A stretch of DNA of 64,000 nt, taken from assembly GCA_017554325.1 (NCBI GenBank), contig JAFZIP010000005.1:62001-126000 (forward strand). Direction: 5' to 3'. The DNA is from Bacteroidales bacterium (GTDB lineage: Bacteria > Bacteroidota > Bacteroidia > Bacteroidales > WCHB1-69). Within the stretch, counting starts at the first letter, position 1. Each line of letters begins with the position of its first letter. The notes beneath the pieces were generated by a model. That model worked only from the letters and a program-made list of their open reading frames with translations, made no database searches and had not been told where the DNA came from. A program made the position numbers and the translations under genes. Below, piece by piece: positions 45,317 through 53,414 of the stretch.

Positions 45317-45685
45317 ATGTTTCTCAACGATTTATTCTCCATTATTACAGAAGACAAACAGGAAAACCAAGTCACATACACCATTCGGCTGAACAAGGAA
45401 CACGCCATCTATTCCGGCCATTTCCCTGAAAGCCCCATTACGCCTGGCGTTTGCATCGTGCAAATGGCCGTTGACCTCTTTTCGCACCTCATGGAAAGTG
45501 ACCTGCATCTGCTGCAGGCCAAAAACGTGAAGTTCCTGCAGCTCATCCGCCCCGAGGAACATGAAACACTTCAGTATCAGTTTAATTGGGAGAAGATGGA
45601 GAATAATGCCTACGGTCTCAAAATCGTGGTTAAAGACGGTGACACGGTTTTCACCAAAATGAGCATCCAAGTAGGCGAAAAATAA
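45317..45685 (+). CDS. FabZ/ApeI-like 3-hydroxyacyl-ACP dehydratase
   Basis: 122 residues from the ATG at 45317, eight bases after lolA. The motif GHFPESPITPGVCIVQM matches FabA/FabZ dehydratases, with catalytic His and the P-x-x-PGV turn. It is the second dehydratase of the cluster and, unlike the first, keeps the canonical His. The neighbours suggest polyene chain building. Confidence 0.83.
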   Translation: MFLNDLFSIITEDKQENQVTYTIRLNKEHAIYSGHFPESPITPGVCIVQMAVDLFSHLMESDLHLLQAKNVKFLQLIRPEEHETLQYQFNWEKMENNAYGLKIVVKDGDTVFTKMSIQVGEK

Positions 45686-45690
45686 CCACT

Positions 45691-46440
45691 ATGGACAAAG
45701 CGACACTGAAAGAGTTGGGCATCTGCGTCATCATCCCCACGTTCAACAACAAGGGTACCATCATGCAAGTGATTCAGTCTGTGGCTGAATACTGCGATGA
45801 TATTTTTGTGGTGTGCGACGGCCCCACCGACGGTACACTGGAATTGGTGAAACAGTCTGCCATTCCCATCAACGTGGTGGAATACCAGCCTAACAAGGGC
45901 AAGGGCACGGCGTTGGTCACCGGTTTCCGAGAGGCGCTGAAACGGGGTTTCCGCTATGCCATCACGTTGGACTCCGACGGGCAGCATTATCCCAGCGACA
46001 TTCCCACCTTTGTGGAAACGATCAAAGAGCATCCCGACGCGCTCATCATCGGCAGTCGCGGGCTCAAGCACGACAACATGCCCCAGAAGAACACCTTTGC
46101 CAACAAGTTCTCCAACTTTTGGTTCACCGTGCAGACGGCCAAAAAGCTTCCTGACACGCAAACGGGATTCCGGCTCTATCCGCTGCAAAAAATGGGCAAG
46201 ATGCACATCATCACCTCGCGTTACGAAGCTGAGCTGGAACTGCTGGTACGCTCCGCCTGGCGCAACATCAACATCATTCCCATCCCCATCAACGTCTATT
46301 ACCCGCCGCAAGAAGAACGGGTTTCTTTTTTCCGTCCGGGAAAGGATTTCACCCGCATCAGCATCCTCAACACTTTCTTCTGCTTCGCCGCCATCCTGTA
46401 CGGCTATCCCTCCATGCTGATCCGGAAATTGCTGTCATAA
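45691..46440 (+). CDS. Family 2 glycosyltransferase of the pigment cluster
   Basis: 249 residues. CVIIPTFNNKGTIMQVIQ, VVCDGPTDGT and ITLDSDGQHYPSDI are the DPM1-type motifs with an intact D-x-D-G-Q-H. TQTGFRLYPLQKM follows. A C-terminal hydrophobic stretch (SILNTFFCFAAILYGYPSML) may anchor it. In related clusters a glycosyltransferase 2 domain is fused to the acyltransferase; here they are separate genes 13 kb apart. It probably glycosylates the lipid part of the pigment, as inference. Confidence 0.85.
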   Translation: MDKATLKELGICVIIPTFNNKGTIMQVIQSVAEYCDDIFVVCDGPTDGTLELVKQSAIPINVVEYQPNKGKGTALVTGFREALKRGFRYAITLDSDGQHYPSDIPTFVETIKEHPDALIIGSRGLKHDNMPQKNTFANKFSNFWFTVQTAKKLPDTQTGFRLYPLQKMGKMHIITSRYEAELELLVRSAWRNINIIPIPINVYYPPQEERVSFFRPGKDFTRISILNTFFCFAAILYGYPSMLIRKLLS

Positions 46441-46539
46441 AACTGACATTACCTGTTTGGCACATATTTTGCTAGACATCAATCTGCCGTGCTCATCATG
46501 GCATTTTGTTTTTTTTGTAAAATTTAAAACTATATCAAT

Positions 46540-48450
46540 ATGCAAACAGGCAATATCAATGTAAAAACCGAAAACATCTTCCCCGTAATCAAGAAATTCC
46601 TGTACTCCGACCATGAGATTTTCCTCCGCGAGCTTATTTCCAACGCTGTGGATGCCACGCAGAAAATCAAAACGCTAGCCACGTTAGGCAAAACCGACAG
46701 TGAACTGGGCGACCTTACCATCGAAGTAAAGGTGAACAAGGACGACAAAACCATCCGCGTCATCGACCACGGCATCGGCATGAGCGCCGAAGAGGTCGAT
46801 AAATACATCAACCAGATTGCTTTCTCCGGCGCCGAGGACTTCCTCTCCAAATACAAAGGACAGGATGCTGCCAACATCATCGGCCATTTCGGACTGGGCT
46901 TCTACTCCTCCTTCATGGTGGCCGACAGAGTCGATATCCTCACCAAATCGCATACCGACGCCAAGGCTGTGAAATGGAGCTGCGACGGTTCCACCGAATT
47001 CACGATGGAAGAGATAGACAAGAGCGAGCGCGGCACCGAAATCGTGCTGCACATTTCCGATGACGCACAGGAGTTTCTCGAAGAGAACAAGATTGTTGGA
47101 CTGCTCAACAAATACTGCCGTTTCCTGCCCATCCCCATCCGCTGCGGCAACAAGACCGAATGGCGCAAGCCCGAGCCCAAGCCCATGGATGAGAACGCTG
47201 AGAACAAAGACGAAAAACAAGAAGAGCCCAAGGAAGAAGCCGTCCAGGTGCCCCGCATCATCAACGACACTGACCCTATTTGGCAGAAAGCGCCCTCTTC
47301 TCTCACCGATGAGGACTACAAGAAGTTTTATCACGAGCTCTACCCGATGAACTTTGAAGATCCGATGTTCCAGATCCACCTCAATGTGGACTATCCCTTC
47401 AATCTCACGGGCGTTTTGTATTTTCCGAAGGTAAAGAACCAGCTCGACCTGAAGAAGAACCGCGTACAACTCTATTGCAACCAAGTCTATATCACCGACG
47501 AATTGGAGGGCATCATCCCGGAATTCATGACATTGTTGCACGGTGTCATCGACTCACCTGACATCCCGTTGAATGTGTCGCGTTCCTATCTGCAATCCGA
47601 TTCCAATGTGAAGAAAATCTCCACCTACATCAGCAAGAAGGTGGCCGAGAAACTGGAATCCATGTTCAAGGAAAACCGCGAGGATTTCGAAAAGAAATGG
47701 GATGAGTTGAAAGTTTTTCTGCAATACGGCTCTTTAACGGATGAGAAATTCTATGACAAAATCAAGGATTTCTATCTGTTGAAAAACACGGATGGAAAAT
47801 ATTACACCATTGAGGAATACCGCAATCTGGTAAGCGCTATGCAGACCAACAAGGACGACATGGTAATCCTGCTTTACGCCGCCAACACTGACGAGCAGCA
47901 TCTCTACATCCAGGCTGCCAAGGAAAAAGGCTACGATGTGCTGCTGATGGACGGTTTCTTGGATGCACACGCCATCAACATGCTGGAGCAGAAGAATGAA
48001 AAGATGCGCTTCACCCGCGTGGATGCCGATGTGATTGAAAAACTGATTGAAAAGAAAGACGAGGTTTCCCCGTCAAAACTCTCCGACGAGCAACAGAAGA
48101 ATCTGAAAGAGTTTTTCGACAAAGACATTGACAAGAGCAAATACACCGTGATGGTGGAGAGTTTGAGCGAAACCGACCTGCCGGTGATTATCACGCAGAA
48201 CGAGTTCATGCGCCGTTTCAAAGACATGGAGAAAGTGTCCGGCCAGCAAGGCATGTATGGCGGTTTCGAGCACTACAACATTGTGGTGAACGGCAACCAC
48301 CCGTTGGCATCGCGCATTTTGGAGGAAACGGACGATGAGAAGCGCGGCAAGCTGGTACAGCAGATGATCGACCTTGCTCTGCTCTCGCAGAACATCCTCA
48401 CCGGCGAGAAGCTGAGCGAGTTTGTGAAACGGAGCTACGAGATACTGTAA
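46540..48450 (+). CDS. htpG: Chaperone HtpG (Hsp90)
   Basis: 636 residues with the GHKL nucleotide-binding motifs FLRELISNAVDATQK, IRVIDHGIGMSAEEV and IIGHFGLGFYSSFMVADRV. A middle domain has RVQLYCNQVYITDELEGIIPEF and DIPLNVSRSYLQSD. A charged linker of about 30 residues (residues 205-235, KPEPKPMDENAENKDEKQEE) separates them. Length and motifs are those of bacterial Hsp90. It is single-gene, with a strong terminator after it. Confidence 0.96.
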   Translation: MQTGNINVKTENIFPVIKKFLYSDHEIFLRELISNAVDATQKIKTLATLGKTDSELGDLTIEVKVNKDDKTIRVIDHGIGMSAEEVDKYINQIAFSGAEDFLSKYKGQDAANIIGHFGLGFYSSFMVADRVDILTKSHTDAKAVKWSCDGSTEFTMEEIDKSERGTEIVLHISDDAQEFLEENKIVGLLNKYCRFLPIPIRCGNKTEWRKPEPKPMDENAENKDEKQEEPKEEAVQVPRIINDTDPIWQKAPSSLTDEDYKKFYHELYPMNFEDPMFQIHLNVDYPFNLTGVLYFPKVKNQLDLKKNRVQLYCNQVYITDELEGIIPEFMTLLHGVIDSPDIPLNVSRSYLQSDSNVKKISTYISKKVAEKLESMFKENREDFEKKWDELKVFLQYGSLTDEKFYDKIKDFYLLKNTDGKYYTIEEYRNLVSAMQTNKDDMVILLYAANTDEQHLYIQAAKEKGYDVLLMDGFLDAHAINMLEQKNEKMRFTRVDADVIEKLIEKKDEVSPSKLSDEQQKNLKEFFDKDIDKSKYTVMVESLSETDLPVIITQNEFMRRFKDMEKVSGQQGMYGGFEHYNIVVNGNHPLASRILEETDDEKRGKLVQQMIDLALLSQNILTGEKLSEFVKRSYEIL

Positions 48451-48486
48451 GCGTTGCGCTGCATCAACCTGATGCAAATAGACAAA

Positions 48487-48522
48487 CAAGAGAGGGTGAC
48501 TAAAAATAGTCACCCTCTCTTG
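48487..48522. terminator. Terminator of htpG
   Basis: A 16-bp perfect stem (arms 48487-48502 and 48507-48522) with an AAAA loop. It stands between convergent genes; there is no long T run. Confidence 0.8.
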
Positions 48523-48563
48523 TTGAGATGATGCCTCTCCGGGGCATCAGATATGGTTGCGTC

Positions 48564-49682
48564 TTATTTCGTGACAACCACTTTACGGACCAAGCTGTTG
48601 CCCACGGTTACCAAATAAACCCCGTCCACTTCAATGGGAATGGAGAGTGTGGAGTTTTCGTCGGCAGTCAACTGGCAAACGAGTAATTTTCCAGCCATAT
48701 CGTACACAGAAACAGGTTGTTGAGCAACTCCACCAACACAAATCATACCGTTGTGAGCATAGATATGAACGTTGGAGAATACTTGTTCTTCAATACCATC
48801 TTCAATGTCGAAACAGGCAATGAAGGTGGTGTCGGAAGTGAGCATGATCTCACGTGGATTAGTAGTTACGTTGTCATTCCAGTGATCAAAAACATAGCCG
48901 TCATAAGCAGTGGCCGAGAAAGATACCAACTCATCGTCGGCATATACCCCGCCGCCAAGCGTATAACCCATGTTTTCGTCGTTGACCAGCAAGGTCAGCA
49001 TGTAGTACTGGATGATGTGGTTGTGCACGAACTGGTCGCTTTGCAGGGGCGAAAGCACAGCGTTGTCGCCATTGGTAATGTAGTGCTCAATGGTGTGTGT
49101 GCCTTCTGTTAATCCCAACATGTCAAGGTCCAATGTGACCATTGTGCCCTGTGCGGTCACATTCTCCGTCTGGAAATCACCTCCATCAATGCGGTAATGG
49201 AAGGTGAGAGCGGAAGCAACCAATGATTCAGGCATCTTGTAGAACATGAAACTTCGTATCTGAAAATCAACGCCTACTCTGTAGATAATGGTGAATTGGT
49301 GCATTCCGGTGGGCAATAAGGTAGCATCAACCATCATGGTTCCATTGACTAAAGAGCCTGTTTGCCATCCAAAAGAATTGTCTTGGTCGAACCAGCAGAT
49401 GTAGTCCGCCGTTGCCGACTGCATGGAGGGAATGTGCATAAACATAAAGCTGCGGGGAGCGTACCAACGGCCGTTGACGTCCTTCATGTGCAGGTTCAGG
49501 CTGTGAAGCCCTGCGCTGAGGTTGGACGCATCGGCCTGCCAATGCAGACTGTTGTTGACAACCGTGACGACCTGATGGTTGGCATAGTCCTGGTCGAACC
49601 AATACTCGCATTGGCTAACGCTTTGAGCCGACAACACTCCTGTGAGCAGCAATCCGGTGATGAAAAATAGCAATCGTTTCAT
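48564..49682 (-). CDS. Exported T9SS protein with repeat domains
   Basis: 372 residues: signal peptide (MKRLLFFITGLLLTGVLSAQ), two copies of a domain of about 80 residues starting CEYWFDQDYANH / ICWFDQDNSF (about 25-180), and an InlB B-repeat-like domain (about 230-290; YMLTLLVNDENMGYTLGGG, DHWNDNVTTNPREI). A T9SS sorting domain ends it (VSVYDMAGKLL to LVRKVVVTK). It is likely secreted or attached to the surface. The function is unknown. Confidence 0.75.
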   Translation of the reverse strand: MKRLLFFITGLLLTGVLSAQSVSQCEYWFDQDYANHQVVTVVNNSLHWQADASNLSAGLHSLNLHMKDVNGRWYAPRSFMFMHIPSMQSATADYICWFDQDNSFGWQTGSLVNGTMMVDATLLPTGMHQFTIIYRVGVDFQIRSFMFYKMPESLVASALTFHYRIDGGDFQTENVTAQGTMVTLDLDMLGLTEGTHTIEHYITNGDNAVLSPLQSDQFVHNHIIQYYMLTLLVNDENMGYTLGGGVYADDELVSFSATAYDGYVFDHWNDNVTTNPREIMLTSDTTFIACFDIEDGIEEQVFSNVHIYAHNGMICVGGVAQQPVSVYDMAGKLLVCQLTADENSTLSIPIEVDGVYLVTVGNSLVRKVVVTK

Positions 49683-49693
49683 AACGGATGGTA

Positions 49694-50734
49694 TTATTCG
49701 TTCACAATCTGGATGTTTACAGGAAGCTGACCTTGTTGGTTGGTCTGACCGCCCACGGTGATATGGCCGATGCTGGGGTTGTTCACTCTCGGGTTGAACG
49801 GCATAGATCCTCCATAAATACCGAGTTCGGTGCCATCGCTACCAACAAGAATGGCATTGTTATATACCGTATGCATCAGGTTATAATCTGTAAAAGTGGT
49901 GATGTCGCGGTTAAAATGAGGGGCACCGTTACCGAATGCTTCGTTAGGCCAGGAATAGTTAATCAAATGTTTGACACTCAAATAAGTTGAGGGGTGGAAG
50001 AATTGGTCATGGCCAGAAATACCGAGACAGTATTCATGATTTTCGCAGGTGTTGACCATAGAGGTTGTTGTATCTGTTTCATTAGCAAGCAACAAGATAC
50101 TATTGTAGGAATGGAAATTATCTATACTGCTAATAGATTGCAGTTGTATAATGCAGTTGTATAATATGGTTGAGCCATCGCTGTTCTGGAACCAGTTTGC
50201 ATTAGCTACGCCTTCAGCGACTACGGAGTTATTAAAATGACAGTTGTAAAGCCACGCGGTTCTTATGCTGGGAATGATGCAGTGTACAAAATTGCCGTTG
50301 TGAATACCTGAACCACCATAAAATGGTGCCCCAAAAGAATTGATGTAGCATTTGCTGAAGGTTACATTCCAAATATTATCCATATAAGCTCCGCCTTCAA
50401 AATACAGGCCTTCAAAAGTCATGGGAAGAGCGGTATCCGGATTATGAATTTTATAAGTACCGATGATGGTGGTACGAAGGGTTCCGGCAGCGGTGTCGGT
50501 CATCATACCGGCGCCACGGATAGTGAGAGGCTTTCTGATTTCAACACCGTTGAACATACCGGGGGACAGGGTGATAATGTCACCATCCTGAGCATCGTTG
50601 TATGCGGTTATCAAGGCGTTGGTGCCATAATAGGAAGTGAATGTGTTACCATGATTCAGCATGGCGATAGGGGTTTGTGCTTGGGCTAACGCAAAGCAGC
50701 ACAGCGCAATGATTACGGAGAAAAGTTTTTTCAT
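49694..50734 (-). CDS. Exported protein, beta-helix-like
   Basis: 346 residues with a signal peptide (MKKLFSVIIALCCFALAQAQ). The body has TAYNDAQDGDIITLSPGMFNGVEIRKPLTIRGAG, which fits the first coils of right-handed beta-helix (pectate-lyase-like) proteins, and repeated NC/CYIN/CHFNNS coils. The end (SMPFNPRVNNPSIGHITVGGQ) is typical of surface beta-helix proteins. No catalytic residues are recognised. It lies 11 bases upstream, in transcription, of the T9SS protein and may be in one unit with it. Confidence 0.7.
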   Translation of the reverse strand: MKKLFSVIIALCCFALAQAQTPIAMLNHGNTFTSYYGTNALITAYNDAQDGDIITLSPGMFNGVEIRKPLTIRGAGMMTDTAAGTLRTTIIGTYKIHNPDTALPMTFEGLYFEGGAYMDNIWNVTFSKCYINSFGAPFYGGSGIHNGNFVHCIIPSIRTAWLYNCHFNNSVVAEGVANANWFQNSDGSTILYNCIIQLQSISSIDNFHSYNSILLLANETDTTTSMVNTCENHEYCLGISGHDQFFHPSTYLSVKHLINYSWPNEAFGNGAPHFNRDITTFTDYNLMHTVYNNAILVGSDGTELGIYGGSMPFNPRVNNPSIGHITVGGQTNQQGQLPVNIQIVNE

Positions 50735-50864
50735 CTTTAAATTATTTTAATTAATATTGAAATGGTAAAATGTTTTAGTCTCTGACACAAACAACGGACA
50801 GCGTAAACGTTTCTTCGGAAGGGAATTATTAATAATGTTATAAACTAACAATCTATTTGTTTTG

Positions 50865-50872
50865 CAAAATTA
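50865..50872 (-). promoter_or_regulatory. -7 promoter box of the beta-helix gene
   Basis: TAATTTTG on the minus strand, about 130 bases before the start codon. Confidence 0.4.
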
Positions 50873-50906
50873 GAGAAAACAAAGCCTAGGATTCTGTAAT
50901 GAACAA

Positions 50907-50944
50907 AAAAACGACTGACATCCTGCAAAATGTCAGTCGTTTTT
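50907..50944 (-). terminator. Terminator of the AraC-type gene
   Basis: On the minus strand a 14-bp perfect stem (AAAAACGACTGACA/TGTCAGTCGTTTTT) is followed by T residues, 25 bases after the stop. Confidence 0.85.
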
Positions 50945-50968
50945 AGTGTTTTGTCTGTTATTACAGGG

Positions 50969-52675
50969 TCAAATGGCTTTGTTCTGTTGTTCTTTCCATT
51001 CCTTGGGCGTTAGTCCTGTGGCTGCCTTGAAAGAACGGTAAAAGGAGCGTTCATTGGCAAAGCCCGAATTCATGCCCACGGTTGACACCTTCATGTCGCT
51101 TGTCTCAAGCAGCAATCTTTTGGCATGCCGCAAACGGTAGTCGTTGACGAAATGGCTGAACGTGCAGCCTTGCTGAGAATTGATGATGGCGGAGATGGCG
51201 TTACGGTGAACTCCGAGGGCATCAGCGATGTCGCTAAGCTTTAGCTCGGGGTTCAGGTAGGGGTGTTGTGTCTCCATCAACTGGATGATACGGTTCATCA
51301 GCTCGTTGGAACCGTTGTCTGTTTGCAGTGCCGACTCTGATTCTGCAACTTGGTCCATCTCTTGGGGAGTGAGAGAGGTGATTTTACGACGCTTGTGGAC
51401 TCGAAGCACCATAGTTGCGGATAAGGCAATGAGCAATCCGCCAAGCAACCACCACCAAATACGCAGTGGAGAAGCACTGGTTGCCCCCATCATCTTGTTT
51501 GTGCCAGTATGCAACAGCCACACCGAAGCTAAGGGTGAGTAATTGTCGTCAATGATGCCTCCGGTGACGACAAGATCGCCGTCTGGGGTCAGCACGGGTG
51601 TGGTGTTGCCAAAATCGGGCAAGGGGTCGGTATAGTATAGCGTGATGGGGGACGGACGCTTGTCGTACTCCACGGCAATGACATAAACTCTTCCCGTAGT
51701 ATCGCTTCCTACCAAGTAAACTCGGTTGGACTGGACATCGGCGATGGAGGGACATTGATAGTTTATGCGGCCCCACTTTGACCTTGTGGGAATGGGGCAT
51801 GAGGTGGGCAACAGCGAAAACAGCGTGTCGTGAATATGGATAAGCGCAATTTCGTTTCCAGAATTCAAGGCGGCAATGATATAGGAGTAGTCATGCTTGG
51901 CTTTATCACCGATGAATGCCGCTTGGGCATGATTACCCTGATTGTATAGCATGGGCATCCATTCTTTCAGCAACGGAACACTGAACGGCTCGCCCTTCAG
52001 GCGGTCAACTGTGTCGCAGGGTTCGAAATGCTTATTCCGCCATACGCTGCCGAACACGATGGCGTCGTCTTCTGCTATAGGCAACACATAGGGCGAGCTG
52101 TGCCAAGTGCTTACCTCTTTCATATAGCTGAAGGCTTTCCGCCCGTCAAACAGTTCGAAGGCGTCGTTGCCTATATGGTTGCCGCAAATGAGTACCTGTC
52201 CGTCGTTCAGCTCTGTACCCTGTGCAAAAGCCCTGTTGCGGTCTAGGCAGCCGAAACCCTCAAAAGTATGCGTCTTGGCATTGTACATCTCTGCTTCGTA
52301 TCTTTGGCCTACACCCAAGTTCTTTTCGTGTCCTCCGGCAAGAAGCACCCTTTGACCGTCTCCGAGAGCCAACGACATACCGTTGTCGTGAGGATATACA
52401 GTGGAGACAAGATGCCAAACTCCGTTGCTATAAAATTCAGCGGTTGGAGTGAGCACAAATCCGGCGGTGTGTCCGCCTACCACTGTCAATTCGCCACCAG
52501 CATAGAAAACGTTATGTCCTGCACGTGCCGTGTGCATGTCGGGAAGACGTTCATACAAAAGAGAGGAAACATTGCCGGACTCCCAGTCTTCCACTATCGG
52601 ATGCGAAACCACTTGCCCCGACAACGGCACCGCCAAAACAACTAAGATACAAACAGTGAAACTCTTTATTTTCAT
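50969..52675 (-). CDS. Membrane-spanning beta-propeller AraC regulator
   Basis: 568 residues: a signal peptide (MKIKSFTVCILVVLAVPLSG), a kelch-like propeller (about 45-390; GGELTVVGGHTAG, GQRVLLAGGHEKN, GDLVVTGGIIDDN), one membrane segment (about 402-424; RIWWWLLGGLLIALSATMVL), and an AraC helix-turn-helix (about 470-565; LKLSDIADALGVHRNAISAIIN, STVGMNSGFANERSFYRSF). The propeller would be periplasmic and the DNA-binding part cytoplasmic. It is a one-component sensor-regulator without the His-kinase and receiver parts of hybrid systems. The first 42 residues are nearly identical to those of the M14 peptidase at 53415. Confidence 0.85.
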   Translation of the reverse strand: MKIKSFTVCILVVLAVPLSGQVVSHPIVEDWESGNVSSLLYERLPDMHTARAGHNVFYAGGELTVVGGHTAGFVLTPTAEFYSNGVWHLVSTVYPHDNGMSLALGDGQRVLLAGGHEKNLGVGQRYEAEMYNAKTHTFEGFGCLDRNRAFAQGTELNDGQVLICGNHIGNDAFELFDGRKAFSYMKEVSTWHSSPYVLPIAEDDAIVFGSVWRNKHFEPCDTVDRLKGEPFSVPLLKEWMPMLYNQGNHAQAAFIGDKAKHDYSYIIAALNSGNEIALIHIHDTLFSLLPTSCPIPTRSKWGRINYQCPSIADVQSNRVYLVGSDTTGRVYVIAVEYDKRPSPITLYYTDPLPDFGNTTPVLTPDGDLVVTGGIIDDNYSPLASVWLLHTGTNKMMGATSASPLRIWWWLLGGLLIALSATMVLRVHKRRKITSLTPQEMDQVAESESALQTDNGSNELMNRIIQLMETQHPYLNPELKLSDIADALGVHRNAISAIINSQQGCTFSHFVNDYRLRHAKRLLLETSDMKVSTVGMNSGFANERSFYRSFKAATGLTPKEWKEQQNKAI

Positions 52676-52735
52676 AACCCTATTAGACTCCTATATGACA
52701 AGTTCAAAAATCAGAGGCAAATATACATAAATATA
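52546..52735 (-). repeat. Segmental duplication, promoter and signal peptide (copy 1)
   Basis: About 190 bases covering the leader and first 42 codons of the AraC gene match 56374-56570 of the M14 peptidase gene. Common blocks include CAGAGGCAAAT, TACATAAATATATTTT and the ACTCCCAGTC coding block. Confidence 0.85.
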
Positions 52736-52817
52736 TTTTTACGCAGAAAAAACATAAAATTAAAAAAAAAAAAAATTCACTCTTCTTTCAAAAGATGTGT
52801 GATTTATGAATTTTGTG

Positions 52818-52825
52818 TACTTTTG
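52818..52825 (+). promoter_or_regulatory. -7 promoter box of rluE
   Basis: TACTTTTG, 27 bases before the ATG. Confidence 0.45.
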
Positions 52826-52851
52826 TGAATTAAAACCAAATAAAGCAGGTC

Positions 52852-53385
52852 ATGGTAATCTTGTTCAATAAACCATACGGTGTGCTGAGTCAATTCACAC
52901 CCGAGGCTGGTCATCGCGCCCTCGACGAGTTCGGCTTTCCTCCCGGAGTGTATGCTGCCGGACGGTTGGACCATGACAGTGAGGGCGCCTTGCTGCTGAC
53001 TGACGACGGAAGGCTGATCAAGCGGCTGCTGGACCCGAAGAACGCCCATCCACGCACCTATCTCGCTCAAGTTGACGGCGAGATTACCGATGAGGCCTTG
53101 CTCAAGCTGTCCAAGGGTGTCGTCATCAAAGGATACCGCACGCTGCCCTGCAAGGCGGAGAGAGCACTGCCACCGGAGGACCTCTGGGAGCGCGTGCCTC
53201 CCATCCGTTATCGTGCCAATATCCCAACCAGTTGGATTCGCCTTACCCTCACCGAAGGCAAAAACCGCCAAGTTCGGCACATGACCGCAGCGGTGGGTTT
53301 CCCAACCTTACGGCTCATTCGGGTTCAAATCGGCGATATCAGTTTAGGCTCTCTCCAGCCAGGAGAGTGGAAGGTTGTTAAATGA
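52852..53385 (+). CDS. rluE: 23S rRNA pseudouridine synthase RluE
   Basis: 177 residues. GRLDHDSEGALLLTDDG carries the catalytic Asp, and FNKPYGVLSQFTPEAG, IPTSWIRLTLTEGKNRQVRHM and VGFPTLRLIRVQIGDISL follow E. coli RluE closely. No S4 domain is present, as in RluE. It converts a uridine in domain V of 23S rRNA (U2457 in E. coli) to pseudouridine. The gene is solitary, between two minus-strand genes. Confidence 0.9.
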   Translation: MVILFNKPYGVLSQFTPEAGHRALDEFGFPPGVYAAGRLDHDSEGALLLTDDGRLIKRLLDPKNAHPRTYLAQVDGEITDEALLKLSKGVVIKGYRTLPCKAERALPPEDLWERVPPIRYRANIPTSWIRLTLTEGKNRQVRHMTAAVGFPTLRLIRVQIGDISLGSLQPGEWKVVK

Positions 53386-53414
53386 GGGCTGGCAATTACC
53401 CACCCACTCTCGTA

